A DNA stretch of 64,000 bases from Adiantum capillus-veneris (taxonomy: Eukaryota; Streptophyta; Polypodiopsida; Polypodiales; Pteridaceae). Each line of letters starts with the position of its first letter. Positions within the stretch are counted from its first letter, which is position 1. The notes under the pieces are model-generated. The model saw only the letters and a list, made by a program, of their open reading frames with translations, was not told where the DNA came from and ran no database searches. The DNA is taken from the NCBI GenBank assembly GCA_014529385.2, contig CM043953.1, positions 107,576,549 through 107,640,548 on the forward strand, given 5' to 3'. Below, piece by piece: positions 10,655 to 21,938 of the stretch. Position numbers and translations under genes: made by a program.

Positions 10655-10906
10655 TTCTCCCACTAAAGGTTGTGTGCCGATAAGTGGCAAGAAGACTAGC
10701 CTACAACTAGTATATATAAGACGTGAGAGAAGACGGCTCTCAACCTATGCCCACTGGCTCACTCCAAACACGTGAGTGCATCTGTAACCGCTCTAGTGTA
10801 GATGCAACATGCATATCACTAGGACTAGATCCACAATGGCACTCCTGATGCAGGTATCGAGTGATGACCTGCATGGCTCCACAATACACAATGCTAATGT
10901 CAGTCA

Positions 10907-11239
10907 TCACCCCACTCCCACTACAAATGCACCAACCGCATAAGTAAGATGAGGTCTTGAGACCAAAAGGTCACACATGAGAGACTCGAAAGTCGACGAA
11001 ACATGCACTATGTGTGCCAACTTATCCCTGTCAGCAACCTCAGTGCCATATGCATCCTCATCAGGAACCACGTAACTATGCATCACCATGTCAGCATCAT
11101 TTGGTAAAGGCATATCTACTGAGAATGACTGCAAAACCAGAAAATTAGCACCATTGCAGTCACACAACTGTTTGAAGGAGATTGTCACCCTCAAATGTAT
11201 CAGATGCATCATAGAACAATGCATCAGTCTTTGGCTCAA
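10907..11239 (-). pseudogene. Copia reverse transcriptase C-terminal remnant (element C)
   Basis: The minus-strand frame includes SLMCDLLVSRPHLTYAVGAF, which corresponds to the copia block S-L-M-Y-A-x-x-x-T-R-P-D-[IL]-x-[FY]-A-V-G before RNase H. The catalytic Y-V-D-D block and the rest of RT are absent, and the next coding remnant upstream is protease, so an internal deletion joined the two. Confidence 0.65.
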
Positions 11240-11412
11240 CTGATGTCACCTCAACTAATGAATGACCAAGCTTTGCATCCATAGAGATACAATTGTCTGT
11301 GTGAACGTCACCATAAGACCACAACCTGCTCTCCATGCAGCACAACCGTAAAAGAGACACACCTCCTCTCTCTCTCTAAACATGGCCGCAAATACACAGA
11401 GACTACACCGCC

Positions 11413-11722
11413 TCATGTCTCAAAAATATGCAAAGGATATACCAAACCACTCCTAGAACCTCTGGCTATCACCAATGATCCCCTATGCATATGAAATGAC
11501 CGCTCTCCAAGCAGTACATAAATGTCCACTACTCTGCAACTGACACACTGAAATGAGACTCTGACTGAGTCCTGGTACATAACGTACATCTCGTAGCGTA
11601 AGCAACACACGGCTAGGTAAAGACATGCATACATCTCCAGCACCCTCTATTGTCATATGTTGAACCATCAGCAAACTACACACAACCAAGGCTCCCACTA
11701 GAGAAAAAGCAAAACAAATCAC
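11413..11722 (-). pseudogene. Copia protease / GAG-pre-integrase remnant (element C)
   Basis: The frame 11722-11483 reads IEGAGDVCMSLPS, LRDVRYVPGLSQSLISVCQL, the region after the D-S-G active site in copia protease. A frameshift leads to 11643-11413 with ERSFHMHRGSLVIARGSRSG, the lead-in to the GAG-pre-integrase domain. The D-[ST]-G motif itself is not preserved. Confidence 0.7.
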
Positions 11723-11910
11723 GAGGTGGTGTCACGTGAAAAACTACATGCTCATCTCGTAAAATTTTGGCAGAGTCTCCTCTATAACTGGAGGAAAAAA
11801 CTCACCAGTAAATTGCAATGGAGACAACAAGAAATGCCCAAATGGCCATTCCAAGAGTGTACTCATCTGAAATCACCTCACAAAGTCATACATAGAGCCA
11901 AACTGCTCTA

Positions 11911-13421
11911 GCCGGAGTATCACTCAACGACACCACAAATGACATACATATGTGAGTGAAAAACTGCTGCCAAAATGTTTCAATGAATGAACAATGTGCC
12001 AGAAAACCGTAGCATACACAACCTGTGTAAAAGTGGGAGTTAAAACTCAACCACTATCAAGAGTAACAAGAACTGTACTTGTAGAGTAACACAAGTTCAT
12101 GTATGGCTGGAAAATATGACTGCAAATCAACCCCAAATTCAGCTCTCAAATAGCTGAAGAAAAAGGTCACAACTGTGTCGCAAATTAGCTTACAATTGAG
12201 CCATATATAAGCACCTGCAAAGAGGGAACGATGGCTGAAAAATTCAGCTCACAAATGACCCACAAACCTGTCTGTAAAACTGTCAATGTGAGAGCTAAGC
12301 TCGATCACAAACTATGTGTGAAATCCCCAACCCGCCAATACCAAGATCGGGATGGGATCCTTGACAGGTCTCTAGGTCTTATAAAAATCAGAGTCTCTAA
12401 AGAAGAAAAAATCCAAGGAATAGACATTTACCATTGACAATGGCTTGGGTCTATAGCCTTAGAAGAAGACCTACTCCTATCTCGCAGCGGAAACGGGACA
12501 ACGTATTAAAAGTCCAACAAACTATTTCGGCCCTATAACTGCCACAATTGGGCTAAGGTATCCTCAACCAACTCTTTTTTCCCCCTAACAAATGTGAGGG
12601 CACAGCCGCGCTGGTGGACTCCTCTTCCAAGTGAAGAAGTTTTCTAAACGTTTTAGTGCGCAGGGATGGATAGTTACCTGACTAATCAGGTCCACCCGTC
12701 CTTGATTGACAACCTTAGTCAATCCCCACTTACCACCCCGTACTCACACATGATTCTTTTGTTATTTATTTACTACCACGTTCTTATCATAATTAAAATA
12801 ATGATTCCTTTTATCCTTCATAACAGAATTTCATTAAAACAGTATTGAAAACATTCTTTTAGCAAACAGGCATCTTTAAACTTAAGACAGGGTACTGACA
12901 ATCAAAACATTGTCCATAATAACCATGACCAATACTCTTCTTGTCTCAAGACCACCTAAGGGTGAAAAAATGGCACCCATTCCTTATTCATAATCCGGAC
13001 TGGATAAACCCCCACCCAAGGTTTCGAGTGCCCATACACCAAACCAGTTGCCCATACAATCGGGCGGCTCCCCTATGATTAAAAAAACGGTATCTTAACT
13101 TATGTAGAAACATTAAGACATGACACGGAGTAGAAACTCAACGTTCATGGGGGTAACCGACTTATCCGTGGCTGGAAAGCCATCATTATCATCAAAATAT
13201 ACCAAGGAGTCGGAGGTGTCTTGAGACATGCTGTCTTAAGGATGATCAATCATATCTTTCTTAATTCAACTAATTTTAACCCAAACAATTCTTTCCTACA
13301 TTATAAACAATGCACGTTGGAAGTTACGCTCCGTTTTTGGTCAATTATTCATTTTCTTACTCGTACTCACTCCTTACGTATACAATGCTAACTTATAAAA
13401 GAACTTAAACTATTTAAAGAC
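11911..13421. other. No recognisable gene
   Basis: Small frames (12231-12437, 12666-12848) show no domain. The left part has Gln/Thr/Lys-rich texture like decayed element C sequence; the part from about 12330 differs in composition and probably belongs to an inserted element. No LTR or target-site duplication could be fixed. Confidence 0.4.
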
Positions 13422-13607
13422 TTAATTGAATAATGGAAAATCCACCTGGGACTGATCGGCCATCTGCTGCTGCGTTGGTGCCTGATGACTCTCCCCCGTA
13501 GGCCTACTACTAGGCCCAGCTTCATCGTCGTGCGATACTCTAGTTCTTTTTAGAGCTTTGCCCTTATCATCAGATGTACGATTGGGTCGAGTCCTTTTAG
13601 GTGCCAT
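13422..13607 (-). CDS. Small basic/polar ORF, unknown
   Basis: A 61-codon minus-strand frame with ATG. The protein starts M-A-P-K-R-T-R-P-N and continues Lys/Arg-rich, then Ser/Gln/Pro-rich (GPSSRPTGESHQAPTQQQ). Such a start is common in N-termini of plant retroelement gag proteins and in low-complexity nuclear proteins. No downstream coding sequence continues it. It may be the first exon or a leftover gag N-terminus of the inserted element that also carries the satellite at 14.1-15.75 kb. Function is unknown. Confidence 0.3.
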   Translation of the reverse strand: MAPKRTRPNRTSDDKGKALKRTRVSHDDEAGPSSRPTGESHQAPTQQQMADQSQVDFPLFN

Positions 13608-14039
13608 AACTTCTTATTCCTTATAAAAAGGACGTCTAATCATTAGGTAAATCACCTGAAAACTAAACTTAACCTTTGTATCCAATTTTTCCCAAATCTA
13701 GGTTAAATTTATAGTCTTAATTGGTAAATTCTTGACCTAGTAATTTCTTATTTGCCTAAATAGGTATGATAACTTTTTTCACAGCTTCCCTAAGAGTTTT
13801 CTAGGCTATCCTAATTTTCTTATAATTTTCTAGATTTTTTTCCTAATTTTCCCATCAAATTTTAAGCTTGGAATCTACTTATTTTGAGCTTAATATTTAT
13901 TCTATTTATTTTCTCTTAAAGATTTCATTTCCTCCACTTTATATCATAGGCTTACAATTACTATAATTTTCTTAAAAACTTTTGATCGCAAAGTCTATTT
14001 ATTTTAATTAACCTTTTGCTAAAAATAGGACTTTTGGTC

Positions 14040-15760
14040 AATTATGATTTTCTAAACTCACTAATTAACTATGGTATAATTATCACAAGGAGATAAGGAC
14101 GTTTGTGATCTTTGGTAATTATCTTCTAATTTTCCAACTAAATTATCTAATTCCCATCTTTAATTTCTAGCTAAAATTAGAATAATTTGACTTAGATAAA
14201 TATCTATACTAATTTTCTAACCTTGACATAATTATCACGGCCTCTTTATCATGTAATATAACTTTTCATAAATAGCATGTAATCATATAACATGATTTAT
14301 TAATTTTCCCCTTTAGTTTCTAGCTAGAATTAGTATAATTTGACTAAAGTAAATATCTATACTAAGTTTCTATCCTTGACTTAATTATCACGGCCTTTTC
14401 ATCATGTAATCTAGCTCTGGTAAATAGCATGTAATCATATAGCATGAATTACTAATTTCTCTCTTTAGTTTTCAGCTAGAATTAGTATAATTTGACTTAG
14501 ATAAATATCTATACTACTTTTCTAACCTTGACATAATTATCACGGCCTCTTTATCCTGTAACCTAATTCTAATAAATAACATGTAGTCATACCGCATGAT
14601 TTACTAATTTTCCTCTTTAATTTACCCTCAAAAATAGTGTTTTTCTACTAAGATAATTAGTTAAACTAATTATCTGTGGTTAAGATAATTATCATGGGTT
14701 TTTTAAAACATGATTTACCTCTAATACTTATCTCAAAGGTTTTTACTTTAATTTACTATTTCCCCATTAATTTTTTTTAAAAAATAGTGTTTTCCTACTG
14801 AGATAATTAGTTAAGCTAATTATCTGAGACTAAGATAATTATCAAGGGTTTCCTAAGATATGTTTTTCCTCTGATAATTATCTCAAGCATTTGGGATCAG
14901 TTTGCTATTTTCCCCTAAAAACAGTGTATTTCTGTTGAGATAACTAGTTACCTTCATTCTTTGAGGTTAAGATAATTTTCATAGGTTTCATAGGATGTGT
15001 TTTTCCTCTGATAATTATTTCAAAGCATTTTGGATCAATTTGCTATTTTCCCCCTTTTAATTTTCCCTAAAAACAGTGTAATTATACTGAGATAATTAGT
15101 TAAACTAATTATCTAAGATTAAGATAATTATCAAGGTTTCATAAGATGTGATTTACCTTTGATATTTATCTCAAAGCATTTTGAATTAATGGGCTATTTT
15201 CCTCCTTTTAATTTCTTCTAAAAATAGTATAATTATGTTGAGATAATTAGTTAAACTAACTATCTGAGGTTAAGATAGTTATCACGGGTTCCATGAAATG
15301 TTATTTACCTTTGATAATTATCTCAAAGAAATTTGGATCAATTTGCTATTTTTCCCCTTTTAATTTTTCCTAAAAATAGTGTAATTATACTGAGATAATT
15401 AGTTAAACTAATTATCTAAGGTTAAGATGTTTATCACAGGTTTTATAAGATGTAGTTTACCTCCGATAATCATCTCAAAGCATTTTGGATCAATTTACTA
15501 TTTTCCCCCTTTTAATTTCTCATAAAAATAGTGTAATTCTGCTAAGATAATTAGGTAAACTAATTATCTGAGATTAAGATAATTACCATGGGTTTTCTAA
15601 GATGTGATTTACCTCGGATAAATATCTCAAAGAATTTTGGATTAGTTTGATTATTTTCCCCTTTACTTTTCTCTCAAAAATAGTGTAATTCTGCTTAATT
15701 AATTATACAAATTACTCAAAAAATTTCAAGATAATTTTTCTAGCATAAGGATAGTTTAAC
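14040..15760. repeat. Satellite-like array, about 152-bp units with phased palindromes
   Basis: About eleven diverged units. In the first part the marker TAGCTAGAATTAGTATAATTTG recurs near 14166, 14318 and 14470 (152-bp steps). In the second part each unit has arms GATAATTAGTT and AACTAATTATC around one central base, near 14651, 14801, 15092, 15240, 15393 and 15542, with a decayed copy near 14938, followed by AAGATAATTATCA and a pyrimidine run TTTTCCCC. The array is AT-rich with no coding capacity. Confidence 0.85.
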
Positions 15761-16227
15761 ACAGCTCTGATAATTATATCATTTTAATCTAAAATTATTA
15801 GTATAATTCTCATTAATTTATGGTTAAAATGAGTAATTTCAATCCTAATATGATATAATAATTAATTAGCTTAGTATCCCTAAGCATAATCACAATAATC
15901 GGCAGAGAATTTTGAATTAAGAGAGCATTTTTTAGTATACATAGGTTTAATCTTCAATTAATTAAGAAATTTATAAATAGGTTAACCTAGTTTTATGAAT
16001 TAAAAAAAAAGGTTAGTGCTAATTATCGTTGATTAACCAACTAGAGCTTTTCTCTCTACTGATTTATGCATAGAGGTCTCTCTAGATGAGAGAGAATGTA
16101 CCAAGGCTCCGAGTCTGTCTGAAATTGTGAAGCAGGGGTCATATTTATAGGTTTCCGGGCACTCACAGGCTGGAAAATGGCAGTAACTTGCATCCCAAGC
16201 AGACCTACAGCTCCAAAAACGCCCCCT

Positions 16228-16620
16228 GCTGCTAAATCTAGTCTGGGAAGTTCATCATTACCCCACACAGTCCCCCAGATACACCGAATCGATTTTCTGC
16301 TAGTTTGTTGACTTTTAATGATTAATTTTGGAAATATCTGCAATTTCTAGAACCTTAGGATAAAAAGTCTTTAGCAGTAATAATTACTGCTAAAGACTTT
16401 TAATGATTAATTTTGGAAATATCTGCAATTTCTAGAACCTTAGGATAAAAAGTCTTTAGCAGTAATAATTACTGCTAAATCTAGTCTGGGAAGTTCATCA
16501 TTACCCCACACAGTCCCCCAGATACACCGAATCGATTTTCTGCTAGTTTGTTGACTTTTAATGATTAATTTTGGAAATATCTGCAATTTCTAGAACCTTA
16601 GGATAAAAAGTCTTTAGCAT
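16228..16620. repeat. Local tandem duplication with a 15-bp-arm hairpin
   Basis: A block of about 147 bp (16228-16374, starting CTGCTAAATCTAGTCTGGG) recurs almost unchanged at 16472-16618. Between them a partial third copy (about 16394-16478) repeats only the second half, from GACTTTTAATGATTAA. At the first junction, 16366-16380 and 16384-16398 form a perfect inverted repeat with a 3-base loop (arm AGTCTTTAGCAGTAA). Confidence 0.9.
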
Positions 16621-17990
16621 TCAATTTTACTTAACCAATTAAATTCATAGTGTAACATTTCAGAGCCTGTAACTTTTCCAGATTTTATCGGAATTCGGTT
16701 TTGAAAAATCTAGCCCTAGTAAAGCTCTGGTTACGGTTCCAAAAATACCAATATTTACCATAGTTGGATCATTCTACAGTGTTTTCTTAACAACCAAGTT
16801 AATTTGATCGAGCTTTGTATAATTTCTAAGGTTTCAGAAGCTAGAAACCTTACACTATGGCGATAAACTCCAACCACTATCCCACAACAAAGCAAAAGCT
16901 TAAGACACCTGCTGTGTCGAAACCGGTATGCAAGCCAAAACACTGTAGAAGATGTCCTCAATTGCAAATGGGAATAGTAGACTCAACTTGTAGCTGAAAG
17001 TCAAAATTGGAAGCTCTAAATGGCCGAACAGTCACAATTCAAGAACAAAAATGCAGAGCGAAACATGCGTAAACCATGGCGAGAATCTGGAAAAAATCCG
17101 ATAGAGTTTTCTCTAAAAACTGAGCAAAAAATCAAGTACAATCTCTACCATAAACCATAACACTACTCAATGCCAATGAGTAGAAATGCCAAAATGGCTC
17201 CACATTTTCACATACAATGGCAATCCGCACTCAACGTACATCAACAGAGTGACCACGTATAAGCAAGCGCCAAAAGAGTTGCAATCCAAAAACTTGATCA
17301 ATGCAAAAACAATGCTCTCAAGAGAGCTCACCGGCACTTGAAAGTGCTCGTCAAAATGCATGTACAATGGGCATCAACCATGTGCCATCACCATATGAAA
17401 ACCATCCTCGAAGACCATGAATCCAAGCACAAAATCACTGTCAAAGTATCCTTTGAAAACCTGTGAAAGAAGCTCCACCTGTGTGCTCCAAAAATCGTGT
17501 CTCTCAAGAGACCGCTTTGATGGTGTGTAAATGCCTTCGTACTTCGTTGCCCAAATCTACCACAAAACTCTCAAACCACAAGCTCTGCACAAGCTGAAAT
17601 TGCATCTTCAGCTCAAAATTTATGCATCTACTTGGAGCATCTGCCGTGCTTCCAAAGTGCATCAAACTTGCACACTATGCAAAAACAAAAAACCTGTAAT
17701 TTCTATATACAATCAGTCTGAGCTAAATATCAGAGAAATGGAGAGGAATTTGTAAAAAGTTTATTCCGTAAAGTTGTAGACCACGTCAAAACAGATCGGT
17801 ACGCAGAGCAGAATTCTCATATCTGCATTCTATAAGGAGAAAAGCGAATCTGAAAACGGTGCTGCTACGCACATAGTTTTTAGGGCAGCACCTTCACTTA
17901 CACACAATCTTCCACACTCCTTTATGAGCTTCCACAGGAGCATACATCACTCTCAATTGAGCTCACAAGCTCCCATTACATTGTCACAAA
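16621..17990. other. No recognisable gene
   Basis: Only short frames without domains (for example 16755-16967 minus and 17531-17755 plus). Wording such as CAAAATGGC, AAAACTG and TGTGTGCTCC recalls the 11.7-12.3 kb stretch, so this is probably decayed element C internal sequence. Confidence 0.4.
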
Positions 17991-17994
17991 GCTT

Positions 17995-18081
17995 TCAAGC
18001 TTTCTTGATTTCTCCACCGCCGAGCGAGCGAGTTATTGCCTTGAAGATCTCGAAGCTGTCGTGCTCTTCACGATCACCATA
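17995..18081 (-). pseudogene. Start of copia gag, fragment (element C)
   Basis: Read on the minus strand just inside the PBS. The frame gives GDREEHDSFEIFKAITRSLG and ends at a stop at 17995. The position right after the PBS is where the gag leader begins in copia elements. No further gag could be followed. Confidence 0.35.
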
Positions 18082-18093
18082 GCTATGATACCA
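18082..18093 (-). other. Primer-binding site of element C
   Basis: The minus strand reads TGGTATCATAGC, one base from the initiator-Met site TGGTATCAGAGC, two bases inside the LTR end. Confidence 0.7.
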
Positions 18094-18095
18094 AT

Positions 18096-18124
18096 TGTGA
18101 GTGTGCAAATGCGATGCGTGTGCG

Positions 18125-18159
<35 letters not shown>

Positions 18160-18335
18160 CGAGAGCAGGATGTGGGTGGAGATCCCAAATCTCACTGTAT
18201 GAGCACAATGTGAGAATGAGTGAGAGATCCTTATTGTTTGTATGTATAAAGAATAAAGGAGATAAATGTGGGCAGCCAGACACTCGCCGGTGAACACGGG
18301 CAAAGCACGGTGAGGCACATCGCCTTTACCTAACA
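18096..18335 (-). repeat. Copia LTR, short copy (240 bp)
   Basis: On the + strand it runs from TGTGAGTGTGCAAATG to TTTACCTAACA. It matches the right-hand part of the LTR at 10259-10654 (same GTGTGCGGAGAGAG, GATGTGGGTGGAG, CAAATCTCACT, GAGAATGAGTGAGAG and CCTTTACCTAACA blocks) but lacks about 150 bp of its left part. The PBS at its inner edge marks it as a 5' LTR on the minus strand. Confidence 0.75.
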
Positions 18336-19503
18336 AGTAGCCACTCAATGGCTTTAGTACTTCAAAACAAGAAGTAGATCACAAAGGGATTATACCCTTT
18401 TGGAGATCCCGCCTTGCTTCACTCTTACCACCTCACATCAACTTCACAATGCACCACAATGCTTCACAATCCGTTTTTGTGTGTACAAAAGGCCTCCTTT
18501 TATAGGCCAAAAGGGATGTCCTCTCTCATGGGAGGCAACCATGTGTAGTCGCCCTTATGTAGACAAGTCCGAGTTGGACTCTCCAATGCGTCCATGTGTG
18601 GCTACCCTTGAGAAGACAAGTCCAATTTGAAATTGGCCACCAGCCATTGAATTTGGCCACTGCCAAAGAATTTTGTCCACCAGACACCGGCCATTGACTA
18701 CCGACCACCAGCCAACCGGCAATTGACCATGAAAATTTTGGTTTTTGGCGAGTGATTTTTCTTCACGCACGATAGCTTCTCCTCATAATGGGGGCCTTAC
18801 AAATGTGCATTTTTAATGCAAAAAATTACAAGGGGTAATTCAGGTTCCATACCACTACGGCCTTCTCCGATCTTGACACCAACACTGACACCCTCTTGGT
18901 CAGGGTCCCACCCGTTTGCCACGCCCTCGCCACCAGGACCCAATTCTGACCACTAGGGACTGTTTTGGACGTGTGTTAGCTCTTACAATGTCACTGTGAT
19001 ATTTACGTGGACGGGCCGGTTGTGCCCATCGGAGATGGCCTCTTTTTTCATCAGCGCATAGGGAAGCTACTAGAGTTGTACATGCCTCATCTCCATATAC
19101 TTTGGTTATACATATCTATGTGTTGTTTTAAATGTTTTATAACTATTCACTTGTTCTAATCTATCTTCTTGTAATGTAGAGATCAGATAGATATTGACAA
19201 AAAGTTTGTGATTGCTCACCTACAGCGCGAGTTTGGAGAGAGAGGGGACCAGAAAAAGTCAAGCAGTGAATGGCCAAGCTATTGCGACACTGATGGGACA
19301 ATGCACGGCTAGAGACCAATCTATTACAAATTGGTGAATCTAATACCATGTTTGAGTTAAAAAAAAGAGATCTACTAATTTGAATCTAGAAGTGTTACTA
19401 GCTGGAGATGTGTTGGTTGTGTGTGATCCCTGATACAATGGGTGCCAAATACAAGAGAGAGATAAGATGGGAGATGAATCTACCCTCATCTGTACTCTAG
19501 ATG
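18336..19503. other. No recognisable gene
   Basis: The short frames (18400-18630, 18526-18770) show no domain. A stretch at 18635-18740 repeats GGCCACTGCC, CCGGCCATTGACTACCGACC and related words, a short imperfect GGCCA/ACCGGCC repeat. Confidence 0.4.
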
Positions 19504-19616
19504 TCAAGATAGTATGGCTTCAATCCTTTTTTGTAGTCTTCGTTGATGTTGTGAAGTTCCTCTCCTCAGTCGTGGGTGTCTCAATCTCCTTAGCTGTGAA
19601 TGCAATGAACGAGAGA

Positions 19617-19652
<36 letters not shown>

Positions 19653-20543
19653 AAAAAACTGGCCACCGGAAAAAGGTAGCAAGGGCAAAAATTTTCCAAA
19701 AGGTTGCCATACGTGTGGTCAGTGCAAAGGTATCCTTGTAGCCTAGACCAAGTTTCTGAGAAAAGCTTTTAGCAACTAGTCTTGCCTTCTGCTTGTCCAA
19801 AGAACCATCAAACTTATACTTGGTCTTGTAGATCCATTTGACACCAATCAATTTCTGCTTGGTAGGCAATGGAACCAGCACCCAAGTGTTGTTCTTTTTT
19901 ATGGACTCCAATTATTTTTGCATAGCCTACTTCCACTTTGGGTGTGAGTCCTCTTCCTCAATGGTAATAGGATATGTATCCTTGATCACTATAAACATCA
20001 AAGCATAGTTCACCTGTAACAAAGTTGCATCTACCTCAGCAATACAAAGTCATTGAGAGCGTTGGATAGTACCGGCTTCACACCAATCGGGTGGAACATG
20101 TGAGTTTGTTGAATCTTGCAAAGTCTCCAATATCCACTTCAAGAACTTGACTTGCTCCCCATGGGAGGAGCTCTTGGTATATTGGGTTCTACCTCAGCAC
20201 TATGATGAGAACCACTATCATCAAGAGGCAAATCAAAGCCATGGTCTCCAAGTATCGGCAAGTTGGGAGTCGTTGTGGAAGACTTAGGAGCGAAAGCCCC
20301 CTCTAAAGGTAAAATCTTGTCAAAGATAACATCATGCCTGAGTGCAACATCCCTCTTCTCTGGATCATAGAGTCAATAATCCTTTGCAAGAGAGTTGTAG
20401 CCGACTACAACTCTATCCACTGAAGCCAAAATCAACCCCAAAAGAGTGAAAAACACAAAAAATAGCAAATCACCTCTTTTCCTCGTGAAAATTCAGCACC
20501 ACAATCTTGCCCAAATTACTGATCGGATTCAAGAGCACGCCAT
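19504..20543 (-). pseudogene. Element D: copia fragment, post-integrase to RT start (minus)
   Basis: Read on the minus strand from the PBS, the leader jumps straight to the post-integrase region (VDRVVVGYNSLAKDY, then PEKRDVALRHDVIFD in the 20.4-20.3 kb part), so gag, protease and integrase are deleted. Further on, the frame ending at 19504 gives the first RT block: NNTWVLVPLPTKQKLIGVKW, then ARLVAKSFSQ. The Y-V-D-D block is not reached, because at about 19650 the sequence runs into a (GA)n tract and then unrelated sequence. Several stops interrupt it. Confidence 0.75.
19619..19649. repeat. (GA)n microsatellite
   Basis: About 15 GA units at the point where copia RT similarity stops, which suggests the tract took part in the deletion or rearrangement. 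Confidence 0.9.
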
Positions 20544-20556
20544 GGCTCTGATACCA
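20544..20556 (-). other. Primer-binding site of element D
   Basis: The minus strand reads TGGTATCAGAGCC, an exact match to the initiator-Met tRNA primer site of copia elements, directly abutting the LTR end. Confidence 0.85.
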
Positions 20557-20925
20557 TGTCAAAGGTGCAGTGAAAAAGGGTGAATTGTATGAGGAACTCA
20601 TCTGCAACTGTGAGCAACTCTACATGACGAGCAGCCAATAGATCTCATATCTACCGTGAAGGATCTCCTTGCCGTCAAGGTCAATAGAGAGGAAAAATGT
20701 TAGCATGCAAAACACTAGCACAGTTGAAAATGCTAGAGAGAGAGAAATGCTCCAAATGCTAATAAATATGTAAACTCATTGCGGGTGACCTGTGAGACAT
20801 ATCTAGTAGTAGAACTGCAGAGAGATAAAGACTTTAACGTCAAGTAACCCTAGGAACAGGTATCCCACCTCATGCTAGCCTATCAGGTGAGCAACACAGT
20901 GAAGTGCACTGCCGTGTATAGGACA
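20557..20925 (-). repeat. Copia LTR of element D (about 369 bp)
   Basis: On the + strand it begins TGTCAAAGG next to the PBS. The right end is placed at TATAGGACA because TGTC and GACA would be matched termini; that end is uncertain because the next repeat family starts in the same few bases. Confidence 0.55.
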
Positions 20926-21200
20926 TATTGCAGGCACCCATCCTAATGTCTAGGGACGTAATGCTTTTCCCCTTATTTTGAATTGTTATTCTCAACAATA
21001 CTTATGGTTATAAAACCGAGAAAATCCTACGCACATGCCATGCTGTAAGCCGAACTCACTCATAGAAACATAATGGGCGAACATCAGCCTCACCTCCCAA
21101 CCATAGAGCCAATATGGGCTCACCCCTAAGCGTGAGGGCTTGCAACCAATGGGCTAGCCTCTACTGCAAGAGCCGGTGTCCCATACCAACGAGCCCACAC
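20926..21200. repeat. Dispersed repeat family, copy 1
   Basis: Starts TATTGCAGGCACCCATCC and carries the blocks GGGACGTAATGCTTTTCCCC, TATAAAACCGAGAAAATCC, AAGCCGAACTCACTC, AGAGCCAATATGGGCTCACC and GGGCTAGCCTC in order. The same order occurs in copies at 21311 and 21939. It has no coding capacity. It could be solo LTRs or pieces of a non-coding element. Confidence 0.8.
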
Positions 21201-21310
21201 CAGTACAGGTGTGCAGGAAGAGCCGCCATTGGTGTCGAGTTCAAGTGTGGTGATCACACAAGACAATCACAAATGAGACTCAAGTCTTACTTGTAGGGTC
21301 ACGCTGATTG

Positions 21311-21575
21311 GACATATTGTAGGCACCCATCTTGATATCTAGGGATGTAACGCTTCTCCCTTATTTTGAATTTTTGTCCTCAATAATATTTGCGGTTATA
21401 AAATCGAGAAAATCTTGCACACATGGCATGTTAGAAGCCGAACCACTCCTATACACGTAATAGGCGGACATCAAGCTCACCTTCCATCCATAGAGCCAAT
21501 ATGGGCTCACCCCCAAGCCTAAGGGCCTGCAGCCAGTGGGCTAGCCTTTGTCGTAAGGGTCGGTGTCCCATACAA
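21311..21575. repeat. Dispersed repeat family, copy 2
   Basis: Same block order as copy 1, diverged by roughly one base in ten. It ends with GGGTCGGTGTCCCATAC, matching GAGCCGGTGTCCCATACC of copy 1. Both copies are followed by different sequence, so the unit ends there. Confidence 0.8.
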
Positions 21576-21938
21576 AGAGAAAGTAGGAGAGAACAAATAA
21601 TAATAAAATAAATAAAAATATGTAGTACTAGATTCTATTCGATTAAAATAAATAAAAAGGGGAGTTTGTTCTTACCAATCCAAGGTCCGGATACTCATTC
21701 TCTTATGCGGTACGCTATTCTTTAGGGTTCAACCAAACTTGGGAAGAGGTCAATGATCAATTGGATCTCTTTATTGTCCTTCATTGCTTCTTGAAGCATT
21801 TCAGTTGTCAAGTTTGCATCAAGAGAGAGAGTGTTTGGCAAACCAATTGAGGATGGATTAAGCTCGCATGAAGGCTCAATGTCTAACTCTAAGTCCAGAT
21901 ATGTTATATTATGCATATAAGTATATCATTTTGTCTCA
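21576..21938. other. Spacer with one small unassigned frame
   Basis: A 64-residue minus-strand frame (21916-21722) reads acidic and leucine-rich (for example LTTEMLQEAMKDNKEI) and ends at a proper stop, but shows no known domain. A retroelement linker fragment is possible. The rest is AT-rich with AATAAAATAAATAAAAAT words. Confidence 0.3.

Larger units (their letters stand above)
10655..18095 (-). mobile_element. Element C: decayed copia internal region with inserted sequence (minus)
   Basis: This is bounded on the right by an LTR with a PBS (18082-18093) and on the left by a polypurine tract and an LTR (10259-10654), the expected arrangement of a copia element read on the minus strand. Coding remnants are patchy: a gag start near 18000-18090, protease and GAG-pre-integrase at 11413-11722, and the end of RT at 10907-11239. 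The 12.3-16.7 kb part has no copia similarity and contains a satellite array, so it is probably a later insertion. The pairing of the two LTRs is inference. Confidence 0.55.

Noticed and set aside
10337-10655. Leu-Ser-rich frames across the GA run
   Set aside because: Artefact of a microsatellite inside an LTR.
14040-15760. CRISPR-like array (regular repeats with spacers)
   Set aside because: The whole unit is repeated and diverged, with no unique spacers, and the context is a plant retroelement.
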